DNA of 64,000 nucleotides from NCBI RefSeq assembly GCF_900142015.1, contig NZ_FQZN01000024.1:35277-99276 (forward strand), written 5' to 3'. Each line of letters starts with the position of its first letter. Within the stretch, counting starts at the first letter, position 1. Source of the DNA: Bacteroides stercorirosoris (lineage in GTDB: Bacteria; Bacteroidota; Bacteroidia; Bacteroidales; Bacteroidaceae). A program made the translations under genes and the position numbers. Of the stretch, positions 42,904 through 52,101 are shown piece by piece. Below the pieces are notes generated by a model that saw nothing but the letters and a program-made list of their open reading frames with translations, had not been told where the DNA came from and made no database searches.

Positions 42904-43860
42904 TCACTTATTTAGTTTAGCTCTTAATTTCTCAAGCATATCCACTGTCATGGATTCTAAATCATATTGCGGTTTCCAGTCCCATTCTTCGCGGGCACAA
43001 GTGTCATCCAGACTGTCGGGCCAGCTGTCGGCAATGGATTGCTTCAAAGGGTCAACCTCATATACCATTTCAAAATCGGGTACGTGCTTCTTTATTTCCT
43101 GGTAGATCTGTTCCGGATCGAAGCTCATGGCAGCAATATTGAACGCATTCCGGTGCTTCAACCGTGCCGGAGCCGCTTCCATCAATGAGATAGCCGCATT
43201 CAGTGCATCAGGCATATACATCATATCCATATAAGTGCCCGGCTTCAAAGGACATACAAATTTCTCACCTTTTACAGCGGAATAATAAATATCCACTGCA
43301 TAGTCGGTAGTTCCGCCACCCGGAGGGGTTACATTGGAAATGATTCCCGGAAAACGTACCGCACGGGTATCCACTCCATATCTTGTGTAATAGTAATCAC
43401 TGAGCAATTCAGTAGTCACTTTCGTCACTCCATACATCGTGCGGGGACGCTGAATCGTATCTTGCGGTGTCTGCACATGAGGCGTAGTTTCTCCAAACGA
43501 GCCGATAGAGCTCGGAGTGAACACTGCGCAACCATATTCACGCGCTACTTCCAGCACGTTCCACAGTCCGTCAATACCGATTTTCCAAGCCATAGCCGGA
43601 CGGCTTTCGGCTACTACCGACAGCAAAGCGGCCAGATTATAAATCGTATCAATCTTAAACTGTCGTGCCACAACTTCAATAGACTGACGGTCCGTAACGT
43701 CGGCGATAGCCGATGGCCCCGATGCCTTCAGCTCCCCTTTGGGCATAGCACTCGGAATGTATCCGGCTATAACGTGGTCATCACCATAACGTTTACGCAA
43801 CTCCAACGTGAGTTCCGAACCTATCTGTCCGGTAGCTCCAATTACCAAAATATTCTTCAT
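42904..43860 (-). CDS. L-threonine 3-dehydrogenase, SDR type
   Basis: Oxidises threonine to 2-amino-3-ketobutyrate with NAD. 318 residues; extended SDR fold with ILVIGATGQIGSELTLEL at the start, YNLAALLSVVAE, SSIGSFGETTPHV and the YxxxK pair in TMYGVTKVTTELL near residue 140. The divergent neighbour is the ketobutyrate ligase kbl, which supports threonine dehydrogenase over other epimerase activities. Confidence 0.92.
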   Translation of the reverse strand: MKNILVIGATGQIGSELTLELRKRYGDDHVIAGYIPSAMPKGELKASGPSAIADVTDRQSIEVVARQFKIDTIYNLAALLSVVAESRPAMAWKIGIDGLWNVLEVAREYGCAVFTPSSIGSFGETTPHVQTPQDTIQRPRTMYGVTKVTTELLSDYYYTRYGVDTRAVRFPGIISNVTPPGGGTTDYAVDIYYSAVKGEKFVCPLKPGTYMDMMYMPDALNAAISLMEAAPARLKHRNAFNIAAMSFDPEQIYQEIKKHVPDFEMVYEVDPLKQSIADSWPDSLDDTCAREEWDWKPQYDLESMTVDMLEKLRAKLNK

Positions 43861-44014
43861 ACGACTTATTTATAAGGTGCTCCATCCTTAGAGACCCGCA
43901 AATATACATACTTTTTTTTCATTATTCTATCATTTTGCTATTGTTTATTTGAAGAAAAATCGTGTCCTTTGTATCGTCTACTATTAAGAAGACAAACTTT
44001 TAAATTATAAAGCT

Positions 44015-45205
44015 ATGTACGGGAAAATGAAAGAACACCTCAGCAACACGCTTGCTGAAATTAAAGAGGCGGGACTCTATAAAGAAGAACGCCTGATTGA
44101 GAGTGCACAACAAGCTGCTATCAACGTAAAAGGGAAAGAAGTGCTGAACTTCTGCGCCAACAATTATCTGGGCCTGTCCAACCATCCGCGACTGATTGCC
44201 GCCGCCCAGAAAATGATGGATCACCGTGGCTACGGTATGTCTTCCGTACGCTTCATCTGCGGCACGCAAGACATTCACAAGGAACTGGAAGCTGCCATCT
44301 CCGACTACTTCAAGACGGAAGACACCATACTCTATGCTGCTTGCTTCGATGCCAACGGTGGTGTATTCGAACCGTTATTCACAGAAGAAGATGCCATCAT
44401 TTCCGATTCTCTGAACCACGCTTCCATCATCGACGGTGTACGCCTGTGCAAAGCCAAACGTTACCGTTACGCCAATGCCGACATGACCGAACTGGAAAAA
44501 TGCCTGCAGGAAGCTCAGGCACAGCGTTTCCGTATCATCGTGACGGACGGTGTATTCTCTATGGATGGCAATGTCGCCCCGTTGGACAAGATTTGCGACC
44601 TGGCAGAGAAATACGATGCGCTGGTTATGGTAGACGAGTCGCACTCCGCAGGTGTGGTAGGTCCTACAGGACATGGCGTGAGCGAATTATTCAAGACTTA
44701 CGGACGCGTGGACATCTATACCGGAACGCTGGGCAAAGCCTTCGGCGGCGCTATGGGCGGATTCACTACCGGACCGAAAGAAATCATCGACCTGTTGCGT
44801 CAGCGCAGCCGTCCGTACCTGTTCTCCAATTCAGTAGCTCCGGCCGTGATAGGTGCAAGTATCGAAGTGTTCAAGATGCTGAAAGAAAGCAACGCACTGC
44901 ATGACAAACTGGTAGATAACGTAAACTACTTCCGCGATAAGATGACAGCCGCCGGCTTCGACATCAAGCCGACGCAGAGCGCCATTTGTGCCGTGATGCT
45001 GTATGATGCCAAATTATCTCAGGTTTATGCGGCACGTATGCAGGAAGAAGGTATTTATGTAACCGGATTCTACTACCCTGTAGTTCCGAAAGATCAGGCA
45101 CGCATCCGCGTACAGATTTCGGCAGGGCACGAGAAAGAACATCTGGATAAATGTATCGAGGCATTTATTAAGGTAGGAAAAGAACTGGGAGTATTATCGC
45201 GCTAA
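44015..45205 (+). CDS. kbl: 2-amino-3-ketobutyrate CoA ligase (glycine C-acetyltransferase)
   Basis: PLP enzyme that splits 2-amino-3-ketobutyrate with CoA to glycine and acetyl-CoA. 396 residues, alpha-oxoamine synthase family: NFCANNYLGLSNHPRL, the aspartate/histidine motif VDESHSAGVVGPTG near residue 210 and the PLP lysine in YTGTLGKAFGGAMGGF near residue 243. With the divergent dehydrogenase it forms the threonine degradation pair, sharing a 154-bp control region. Confidence 0.96.
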   Translation: MYGKMKEHLSNTLAEIKEAGLYKEERLIESAQQAAINVKGKEVLNFCANNYLGLSNHPRLIAAAQKMMDHRGYGMSSVRFICGTQDIHKELEAAISDYFKTEDTILYAACFDANGGVFEPLFTEEDAIISDSLNHASIIDGVRLCKAKRYRYANADMTELEKCLQEAQAQRFRIIVTDGVFSMDGNVAPLDKICDLAEKYDALVMVDESHSAGVVGPTGHGVSELFKTYGRVDIYTGTLGKAFGGAMGGFTTGPKEIIDLLRQRSRPYLFSNSVAPAVIGASIEVFKMLKESNALHDKLVDNVNYFRDKMTAAGFDIKPTQSAICAVMLYDAKLSQVYAARMQEEGIYVTGFYYPVVPKDQARIRVQISAGHEKEHLDKCIEAFIKVGKELGVLSR

Positions 45206-45292
45206 GGCACGATAATGTAAATTGACTGAAGTTTCGCAAGTTCTTTATATTATTGATTAAGTTCTTTATATTATTGATAAACAGTAGTATCT

Positions 45293-45445
45293 CAATTCTC
45301 CTCCTCCCGGGAGGAGGAGTACCCGAAGGGGGAGGTGGTAGGTGAAACAATAAAAACATCTATAAAAGAACATTAAGAAATGCTTTTCTCACCTACCACC
45401 CCACCCTACGGGCACCCCTCCTCCCAGGAGGAGGGGAATTGAGAT
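45293..45445. repeat. Long inverted repeat of about 52 bp arms after kbl
   Basis: The arm ending GGGGGAGGTGGTAGGTGA and its partner beginning TCACCTACCACCCCACCC pair over about 52 bp with few mismatches, and each arm contains its own palindrome (CCTCCTCCCGGGAGGAGG, and CCTCCTCCCAGGAGGAGG). It is a dispersed-type element. Just before it, TTCTTTATATTATTGAT occurs twice in tandem (45240-45279). The rest of the 45206-45569 gap is simple CAATTCTCAATT repeats with no gene. Confidence 0.8.
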
Positions 45446-45569
45446 AGTTTTGATAACGCAAATGTAACTTGCGAAACTTGAATAAATTGAGAATTGAAAA
45501 ATACCATTCGACCTAACGGCAAGAGTCTTTATATTGCGCAGCCAATTTTCAATTCTCAATTTTTAATTC

Positions 45570-47822
45570 TCAATTCTCAATTTTCGGCAGTATCACTGTA
45601 AACCGGCTCCCCTTCCCCTGCTCCGACCACAGTTCAATCCTCCCCTGCAACTTCTCCATAATCACCTGGCAGATAGAAAGTCCCAGGCCCGTACCTTGTG
45701 AGAATTCATCCTGTTTATAGAACCGGCTGAAGATCATCTTCTGCTCGGCATACGGAATGCCGCAACCTGTATCTTCCACATAAACCGCCACTTCCGAAGT
45801 ATCAGGCAGATAGCGGTAACCCAGTTTGATATACCCCGAAGGAGTAAATTTAGAAGCATTATTCAGGAAATTCGTAAGCACCTGTATCAACCGGCCCTTA
45901 TCCACATTTATCTTTACCGATACCGTATCTTTCTCTTTAATAAATTCCAACTGTTCCGGTATCAACATCTGATGGGTCAGATAGACTTCATCCACCAACT
46001 CAGCCACTCCGCACGGAGCAAACTCAAAGGACATATACCCCGATTCGAGCCGCGAAAGTTCCAGTATATCATTTATCAGCGTCAACAGCAAATCACTGTT
46101 CCTGTTGATAGTCTTGATATATTCACAACGCTCATCCGGTTCCAGATCCTCATCAGCCGCCAGAATATTGGAAAAGCCGACAATCGCATTCAGCGGTGTA
46201 CGAATCTCATGGCTCATATTCGCCAGGAACGACTGTTTCAGCTCGGCCTTTTCCGCCAACAGACGCGCTTCTTCCAGTTCCTGTTCATGGTCTTTAATAT
46301 CCTGTATGTTCAGCAGCAATCCGGCGGCTTTATATCCTCCATTCGGCAATGCAATGGTCTTGTAGCGGAATTCCCACCACTGATACCCTTTTCCGTTAAA
46401 ATCGCAACGCGCCTGCACCGCCACTTTACGAATCATGGATATTTTCCTCCAGTTTTCATGCACCTCATCCCAATGCTCCGGATGAATGAAATCAATCAGT
46501 TTCTCGAATGTGAGCACCTTCGATCTCATTCCCTGTGATTTCCAGAAGTCACTCTCAAAAATGAAATAATCATTCTCCAGCTTCCATGCATACGTATCGC
46601 TCCCCTCAATAGCAAGCGCCAGCGTCTCTTTCTCATCTTCCAGCGCATTGAGAGCTTTCTTTTTTCTCCCCTGCTCCCGCCGGTAAAGGAAAAACAACAA
46701 GACAAACAACGTAAGCAGCAAAACCACAACCGAAAAGACAATTCCTCCCCACAACAGAGGATGGTTCTTGCTGAACGGGATATGGATAATGGAGTACTTT
46801 CCGGGAATATCCGCTTTCGAAAGCCCCCTTTGCACCATCACGTCCCAATCTACCACATATTCTTTAGCGCTATTTGCAATGGGCATATCCAAAGGCTTCT
46901 CACCATGCAGAATCCGGACAGCAGCATCCACCATCTCCCCCACTTGTATGGAAAGAGTAGTGATATAGCCGCCCAGCAATTTTTCGCCATAGCCAAATCC
47001 TTCATTGATAGCTGTCAGGCTGGGACTAGAACAGATATTTCCAATATTGACAGTCGTGAAATCCCTTTTCAATTGAAGATAACACCTATCTCTTGTATAT
47101 TGGCTTAAACTCCACAAAAGTCCGGCATCCGAATGATCCTCCTGAACCCGGACAGCAATTCCCGCAAAATAAGTATAGCTCTCATCCTTCACAAATTCCC
47201 TCCACTCCCTGGTGTTCAAAACTTTAGAATTCATGAATCCTTTCACCTTCTTGCCTTCCAACTGTTCCCGGGCATCCTGCCTTATCTGTTTATCCAGATA
47301 AGTGGTGTCAATGAGGGTAAAGAGGTGCGTCCTCTTCCCGAACAGCTCTTTCACAACCTCAATATTCTCCATAAAATCTATTTTATCACGAAATCCGGTC
47401 ACATTGGAATACTGCTTTATAAGCGACCAGTTGGGGTAATTCACTCCACCGAACACAATAGGCACTTCTTTTACCAGCGGATGCCCGCACTTCAATAACG
47501 AATAGGTGGCCTGATCTTCATTGACCAGTATGACCTCCGGCTTCCAGTCTTTGGAAACCTCGTCCAACAAGGAATACATCCGCAGAAGCTCCTCCTTTTC
47601 CTGATAAGCTTCACAATCCAGATAGAGTGTACGGACATCAGCATCCACCTCTTTCTTCCGGAAAGATTCAGCAATCATTTTATTGAAATCGGGATAAGCA
47701 GCATAGGTTTCTTCGTAGGAGTGCACAACCAGTATTTTTCTAACTTCTTTCTCCGAGCAACTACCCAGAAAAAAGCAAGCCGACGCTAACAGAAAGAGTA
47801 ATATAAAATTGGTTTTACTCAT
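45570..47822 (-). CDS. Sensor histidine kinase with periplasmic binding-protein-like input
   Basis: About 750 residues. N-terminal signal with a lipobox-like LGSCS near residue 23, then a periplasmic domain to about 345 resembling ABC-type sugar/substrate-binding proteins (ILVVHSYEETYAAYPDFNKM, VPIVFGGVNYPNW). One membrane helix (about 352-375), a PAS-like region, HisKA with SFLANMSHEIRTPLNAIVGF near residue 535, and HATPase with NFLNNASKF and TGLGLSICQVIMEK. No receiver domain is attached and no response regulator is adjacent, so the partner is elsewhere. The start at 47822 (MSKTNFILL) is chosen over an upstream extension. Confidence 0.88.
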   Translation of the reverse strand: MSKTNFILLFLLASACFFLGSCSEKEVRKILVVHSYEETYAAYPDFNKMIAESFRKKEVDADVRTLYLDCEAYQEKEELLRMYSLLDEVSKDWKPEVILVNEDQATYSLLKCGHPLVKEVPIVFGGVNYPNWSLIKQYSNVTGFRDKIDFMENIEVVKELFGKRTHLFTLIDTTYLDKQIRQDAREQLEGKKVKGFMNSKVLNTREWREFVKDESYTYFAGIAVRVQEDHSDAGLLWSLSQYTRDRCYLQLKRDFTTVNIGNICSSPSLTAINEGFGYGEKLLGGYITTLSIQVGEMVDAAVRILHGEKPLDMPIANSAKEYVVDWDVMVQRGLSKADIPGKYSIIHIPFSKNHPLLWGGIVFSVVVLLLTLFVLLFFLYRREQGRKKKALNALEDEKETLALAIEGSDTYAWKLENDYFIFESDFWKSQGMRSKVLTFEKLIDFIHPEHWDEVHENWRKISMIRKVAVQARCDFNGKGYQWWEFRYKTIALPNGGYKAAGLLLNIQDIKDHEQELEEARLLAEKAELKQSFLANMSHEIRTPLNAIVGFSNILAADEDLEPDERCEYIKTINRNSDLLLTLINDILELSRLESGYMSFEFAPCGVAELVDEVYLTHQMLIPEQLEFIKEKDTVSVKINVDKGRLIQVLTNFLNNASKFTPSGYIKLGYRYLPDTSEVAVYVEDTGCGIPYAEQKMIFSRFYKQDEFSQGTGLGLSICQVIMEKLQGRIELWSEQGKGSRFTVILPKIEN

Positions 47823-47910
47823 AAAGCATAGTAATTCATGGCACATGTCATTTAAAGTAAAGCAAAGGTAAATCAAAACATCGGAATGGCAAAGACGAAT
47901 ATAAAAAAAA

Positions 47911-47933
47911 GCTGCTTGAATTTTTCAAGCAGC
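47911..47933 (-). terminator. Ferritin gene terminator
   Basis: GCTGCTTGAA / TTCAAGCAGC stem; read leftward it is followed by eight T. It lies 35 bp after the ferritin stop. Confidence 0.9.
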
Positions 47934-47967
47934 TCCTTCACTTTAGCAATTTATATCAAAAAGATTA

Positions 47968-48447
47968 TTAACGTTCGCCTAATTTCACATCTACAAAGAA
48001 GATACCCGTAGCACCGGCTTTCTTAATCATATCAACGATACCCGCAGCCGTAGCTTCCTCTTCCACCTGTTCGCGGACAAATCCCCACAGGAAGTCCTGA
48101 GTTGCTTTATCTTTTTCGGCAGCAGCCACATCAACCAGCTTGTCAATCATTTCAGACACACGGCATTCGTGTTTGTAGACCTGTTCGAATACTTCCAGCG
48201 GAGTGCCGAAGTCATTGGGAACAACGTCTAGCTTATCAACCTTGGCTTTACCGCCACGTTTGATTACATAATCAGCCAACGCACAAGCATGTTCGTTTTC
48301 TTCCGCCCATTGTTTCTTCAACCAATGTGCCATGCCACAGAAACCTTCTTTCTCCATATAGAAAGACATAGCTAAATACATGTTAGCCGACCACATTTCA
48401 GCCGTAATCTGCTCGTTAATTGCATTCTGTAATTTTTCAGTAATCAT
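47968..48447 (-). CDS. ftnA: Ferritin
   Basis: Iron-storage cage subunit of 159 residues. Ferroxidase ligands are visible: ITAEMWSANMYLAMSFYMEKEG (first Glu helix), KKQWAEENEHACALADY (E-x-x-H) and VREQVEEEATAAGI (E and Q). Oxidises Fe(II) and stores ferric mineral in the cytoplasm. Strongly terminated single gene. Confidence 0.95.
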   Translation of the reverse strand: MITEKLQNAINEQITAEMWSANMYLAMSFYMEKEGFCGMAHWLKKQWAEENEHACALADYVIKRGGKAKVDKLDVVPNDFGTPLEVFEQVYKHECRVSEMIDKLVDVAAAEKDKATQDFLWGFVREQVEEEATAAGIVDMIKKAGATGIFFVDVKLGER

Positions 48448-48525
48448 AATCGTATTTTTTAATTAATTTGAAATCATTACAAAAGTAACAATGACACACA
48501 TACTTTGTTCATCTGATAACATTTT

Positions 48526-48999
48526 TTATATAAAATATTCAGGATTCACCGGCGTTTCACTCAGAATATCCGCGGCATCGAAGCAAGGACACTGTTTTAT
48601 CCACTCTTCCGGTTCTATTTCCCCGTTATGATTCAGGTCGGGACTGAGGTCGCGATGGCCCGCCACACGACTACCGGGGTAATCTTTCAGCAACAACAGA
48701 ACGAGTACCCGAAGAGAATGTTTCTGAAAGTCGGTCCGGGTATCGGCAGGACGGCCATCCGCATCCAGACCGCCTTCATAGCAGATTCCTACCGAACTCC
48801 CGTTGTAGCCCTTCACGTGGGCACCGGGAATCTCTATCGCGCGAAGGGTTTTGATGTCTCCGTTCTTCCTTATATAAAAATGATAACCTGCGCCGGAAAA
48901 GCCCCGACGCAGGTGGTCTGCGGTTAAGTCATGTTCCGTATAGCAACGGTCAGCGCGGGTGGCGCTGCAATGAATGACAATTAAATCAATTTTTCGCAT
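48526..48999 (-). CDS. N-acetylmuramoyl-L-alanine amidase
   Basis: A 157-residue amidase_2 enzyme like T7 lysozyme. Zinc ligands are in VIHCSATRAD near residue 10, VAGHRDLSPD near residue 116 and the cysteine in WIKQCPCFDA near residue 136. No signal peptide, as in phage-type amidases. It sits 11 bp after the smalltalk gene within a Bacteroides cluster of amidase, smalltalk, HU-like protein and helicase that often neighbours capsule loci. Confidence 0.93.
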   Translation of the reverse strand: MRKIDLIVIHCSATRADRCYTEHDLTADHLRRGFSGAGYHFYIRKNGDIKTLRAIEIPGAHVKGYNGSSVGICYEGGLDADGRPADTRTDFQKHSLRVLVLLLLKDYPGSRVAGHRDLSPDLNHNGEIEPEEWIKQCPCFDAADILSETPVNPEYFI

Positions 49000-49010
49000 G
49001 AAAGTTTTTT

Positions 49011-49115
49011 TTAGTTATTTCCTGTCATGGCATGGGCACTCAGTGCGCCCAACATGGCAGAAGCCAAAGCGATTACGACTTTCAGAATGGCATCCCAGGA
49101 AATTTTCTTTTTCAT
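49011..49115 (-). CDS. Smalltalk family micro-protein
   Basis: A 34-residue protein read from the ATG at 49115 to a TAA at 49011. It begins MKKKISWDAILKVVIALASA and ends in AHAMTGNN: a basic N-terminus then one hydrophobic helix. This is the pattern of the Bacteroides 'smalltalk' proteins, always found between an amidase and an HU-like gene, as here. Such a short membrane helix next to an amidase could act as a holin-like or export aid, but that is only inference. Confidence 0.85.
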   Translation of the reverse strand: MKKKISWDAILKVVIALASAMLGALSAHAMTGNN

Positions 49116-49170
49116 AATTAAAATAGGTTAGTGATTAGTACTTCAAATTCTAATGCTTCCGGTGTAAGGA

Positions 49171-49671
49171 TCAACCCAGCGGATTTTCATCCACGCCGCC
49201 CCCACTGCCTCCGGTGTTGCCTCCTTCTGACGATCCGCCTTCTTTATCATCCGGTTTCTCCAGGGTGAAGCTCACATTTGCCGGGCTTCTCGTGGTTGCG
49301 GTTGTCCCGTTCACCAGGCGCAACTCTTTGTCCGGTACGAAACGTATATTCACCCGTTTGATATTTCTCACCGTACAATTCTCCGACTTCTCCACGCCCG
49401 AGCAGCGGAAAGTCATGTGGAACGTTCCCAGTTGGTTCAACTTCACCTTGTCTCCATTGGCAAGATTTGCCTGGATTTCCTCCACCATAGCTTCGATGAC
49501 GTGTTTCACATCGCCCTTGGTCATGGCACAATTCTTCTGGATATTGGCAGCCAGTGTGTCAATGTCCACCGTGCCGCACGTGCCCGGTTTCTGACGAAGA
49601 TAAAACAACATTGCCGAGTCCTTGTCACTCACGATTTTTCTACGCTTAAAGCGTTCTACAATTACATCCAT
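49171..49671 (-). CDS. HU-like DNA-binding protein with glycine-rich tail
   Basis: 166 residues of the Bacteroides HU-related family (DUF4469-like organisation). Residues 1-120 hold the HU fold: TLAANIQKNCAMTKGDVKHV, then VKLNQLGTFHMTFR and RNIKRVNIRFVPDKEL. The C-terminal 30 residues are acidic and then Gly/Ser-rich (GGSSEGGNTGGSGGGVDENP), unlike canonical HU. The frame continues upstream, but MDVIVERFKRRK at 49671 is the usual start. Likely a nucleoid or phage-like DNA-binding factor of the amidase/helicase cluster. Confidence 0.87.
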   Translation of the reverse strand: MDVIVERFKRRKIVSDKDSAMLFYLRQKPGTCGTVDIDTLAANIQKNCAMTKGDVKHVIEAMVEEIQANLANGDKVKLNQLGTFHMTFRCSGVEKSENCTVRNIKRVNIRFVPDKELRLVNGTTATTRSPANVSFTLEKPDDKEGGSSEGGNTGGSGGGVDENPLG

Positions 49672-49835
49672 AAAATAAAGGTTTAGGTTAAAAAAACATT
49701 CTGTAATGCTTATCATTAAGCACATCACAAAGATACAACATTCAGAAGCCGAAGTCAAGTTTTCCGCCATTTATTTTCCTCAAATAATAATTATTTTTCA
49801 CTACCCACAAACAACTAATAGCTAAACAATAATAT

Positions 49836-51221
49836 CTATTTCGCATTCCTCATCATCCACTCCAACGGCGGCACATACTCCCCTATCTTCGTCATGCTGG
49901 CATTGTGCCCGAAGTACACATCACCGGTTTCTCCGTTGCGATGCTTCGCCACAATCACTACTCCCAAGCCTTCCGAGGGATATTTGCTCTTACGTTCCGT
50001 CGGTATTCCATAAACGGCCGGACGATAGAGCAACATTACAAGGTCGGCATCCTGCTCTATCGCCCCACTCTCGCGCAGGTCGCTCAGTGCAGGGCGGTGG
50101 TCGCCGCGTCCTTCGCACTCACGGTTCAACTGACAGAGCAAAATCACCGGCACACCCAGTTCTTTCGCCATCAACTTCGCCTTGCGGCTTGCCTCCGCCA
50201 CTTCCTGTTCACGGTTACGATTCTTTTGTCCGGAAGCCATTTCGCAAAGTTGCAGGTAGTCGATGATGATACAGTCACACCGGCCTTTGCTTTTCAGCAA
50301 GCGCGCCGAAGAACGGATATGATCCATTCCCATCTTCGGATTGTCATCCACGTAGACGGGCAGGCGTGACAATTCGCGGGCAGTGTCCAAAGCCTGTTGC
50401 TGCTCGTCGGCGGTCATCAGTCCCGTACGTATATGGCTGGCATTGATGTCGGCGGCAGCGGAAGCTATCCAGCGGTCGCCCAGTTGTTCGCCCTGCATCT
50501 CAAGGCTGTAGACCACCACATACTTGCCTGCACGCCCGCCTGCCAGCGCCAGATGCAGCCCGAAAGCCGTCTTGCCTATCGAGGGACGGGCGGCAATAAT
50601 GACCAACTCTCCCGACTGCCAGCCGGCCGTCATGCGGTCCAGATCGGCAAGCCCCGTAGGAATACCGGTGACGCCTTCCCGATTGTTTGCCACACGGCCA
50701 TCCATCAGTTTCAGGGTGTCCTGCATCAACTGATCCATGTTGCGCAAGTAATCGTCAAAAGCAGCTTCGCCTTCCAGGTGGTCGGCAAGGTTATGCAGTT
50801 CTACCAATGTTTCAGACATATCTATCGTCACGTCCGAGGCAGCGGCCAACAGACGGTGCATACCGATGATGGCCTCACGCCGCACGTACTGCTCGCGCAG
50901 GATGGCGGCGTGCTGCTCCAGGTGGGCGGAAGAGGCCACGCGCGAAGTCAGCTGCGTCAGCCGGAACGGCCCGCCCACAGCATCCAGTTTGCCACGGGCG
51001 GCAAGTTCAAGCCTTACGGTGATGATGTCGATGCGCTTACCTGTGTGATACATGGCCAGCAGGGCGGAGAATATCTCGGAATGGCTCTGCTCGTAGAACA
51101 TCTCCGCACGGAGTTTGTCGGCAACAAGCGTCATGGCTGCCGTCTCCAGCAGGCAGGCGCCGAGGACTACTTCTTCCAGTTCGGCGTCGTGGGGATTAAG
51201 AATTTCGGCCATAGCATTCAT
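49836..51221 (-). CDS. DnaB-like replicative helicase (accessory copy)
   Basis: 461 residues: N-terminal DnaB domain (about 5-105; DAELEEVVLGACLLETAAM) and a RecA-type helicase domain with Walker A in AARPSIGKTAFGLHLALAGG near residue 210 and Walker B CIIIDYLQLCEMAS near residue 320, then LSDLRESGAIEQDADLVMLL. Walker A has SIGKT where chromosomal DnaB usually has GMGKT. It is shorter and more divergent than housekeeping DnaB, and its start (51221) is 1 nt after the stop of the initiator-like gene, implying translational coupling. Confidence 0.92.
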   Translation of the reverse strand: MNAMAEILNPHDAELEEVVLGACLLETAAMTLVADKLRAEMFYEQSHSEIFSALLAMYHTGKRIDIITVRLELAARGKLDAVGGPFRLTQLTSRVASSAHLEQHAAILREQYVRREAIIGMHRLLAAASDVTIDMSETLVELHNLADHLEGEAAFDDYLRNMDQLMQDTLKLMDGRVANNREGVTGIPTGLADLDRMTAGWQSGELVIIAARPSIGKTAFGLHLALAGGRAGKYVVVYSLEMQGEQLGDRWIASAAADINASHIRTGLMTADEQQQALDTARELSRLPVYVDDNPKMGMDHIRSSARLLKSKGRCDCIIIDYLQLCEMASGQKNRNREQEVAEASRKAKLMAKELGVPVILLCQLNRECEGRGDHRPALSDLRESGAIEQDADLVMLLYRPAVYGIPTERKSKYPSEGLGVVIVAKHRNGETGDVYFGHNASMTKIGEYVPPLEWMMRNAK

Positions 51222-51222
51222 C

Positions 51223-51837
51223 TCAATTTATAAAATCATTATCAAACGATTTATACTCCAGGTAGTGCGCGGCTCTCAGGCAATATTGCACATTGTTCAG
51301 ACTGTAATAATAGTCTTCTATATGCATCAAGGCAAGTTCGCGTTCACGTGTGGACAGTTTTTTCCAGATTTTGGCTATCTGCCCTTTGTTCTCCACCGGC
51401 AAATGTGTCACTTCACTGTATTTGCCGATGAATTGCTGCAGAGCTTTATCTACCGGTCTTTCACCCGATTGTTTCTTACCTGTGGGACTACCCGTCCAGG
51501 CATCATAGTTGGACACGCGAATATGACTGGGACAGGCTCCCGGCACTTTCTCCATGGTACCCTCGACGAAGCAATGTTCGAAGAAACGCCGGGCATGCGT
51601 CCTCGTCCATCCCAATATATCCGCCCACCCGGCAAAAGAAATGATTGACTCTCCCCGCGCGCAGGTGATCTGCACACCATTATAGAGCGTCACCACATCC
51701 CGATAGTTAACAAAGGTCAGCACCCTCAGAAGCGCTTCCTCTTCACTACTTGCCGCACCTCTCTTTCCATAAACATCCATCAGTAATGCCCGGGAAACCA
51801 TGACATAGCCCGTCTTTAACAAATTATCTTTCATCAA
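51223..51837 (-). CDS. Putative replication initiator or helicase-loader-like protein
   Basis: 204 residues with no recognised catalytic motif. The N-terminal half resembles a winged helix with a helix-turn-helix, FAGWADILGWTRTHARRFFEH near residue 75; the C-terminal half (LALMHIEDYYYSLNNVQYCL, then RAAHYLEYKSF) is reminiscent of DnaD-type domains. With the coupled DnaB-like gene it looks like a phage or plasmid initiator/loader plus helicase pair. The function is inferred from context and weak similarity. Start MMKDNLL at 51837, or the next codon. Confidence 0.6.
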   Translation of the reverse strand: MMKDNLLKTGYVMVSRALLMDVYGKRGAASSEEEALLRVLTFVNYRDVVTLYNGVQITCARGESIISFAGWADILGWTRTHARRFFEHCFVEGTMEKVPGACPSHIRVSNYDAWTGSPTGKKQSGERPVDKALQQFIGKYSEVTHLPVENKGQIAKIWKKLSTRERELALMHIEDYYYSLNNVQYCLRAAHYLEYKSFDNDFIN

Positions 51838-52013
51838 TCAAACATTTTTCAAATTAACATCTTTTACGTTTTCTCCCGATCACCCGAACAGACATCTTCT
51901 TTGAATGATATTCAGCATATTACACAAAGAAGTGAACACCTGAACGGAGGGCAAACGAACACAACATAATTATATTAGAAGAAATGATATACTAAAGTAT
52001 ATCTATCAGAACA

Positions 52014-52101
52014 GATGATGTGTTCGAGTCAAACAGATGATGCGTCGGGTCCCAACGCATGATACGTTTGCCCCGAACTGATGATGCGTTTTCCTTTACT
52101 G
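52014..52101. repeat. Four-unit 22-bp direct repeat (array C), iteron-like
   Basis: Copies of GATGATGYGT start at 52014, 52036, 52058 (as CATGATACGT) and 52080, exactly 22 bp apart, with variable sequence between. The motif differs from arrays A and B, but the period is the same. It is 177 bp upstream of the initiator-like gene start at 51837. Confidence 0.8.

Noticed and set aside
45168..45359. Proline-rich 63-residue minus-strand frame after kbl
   Set aside because: It is produced by the inverted repeat arms and overlaps the kbl end antisense.
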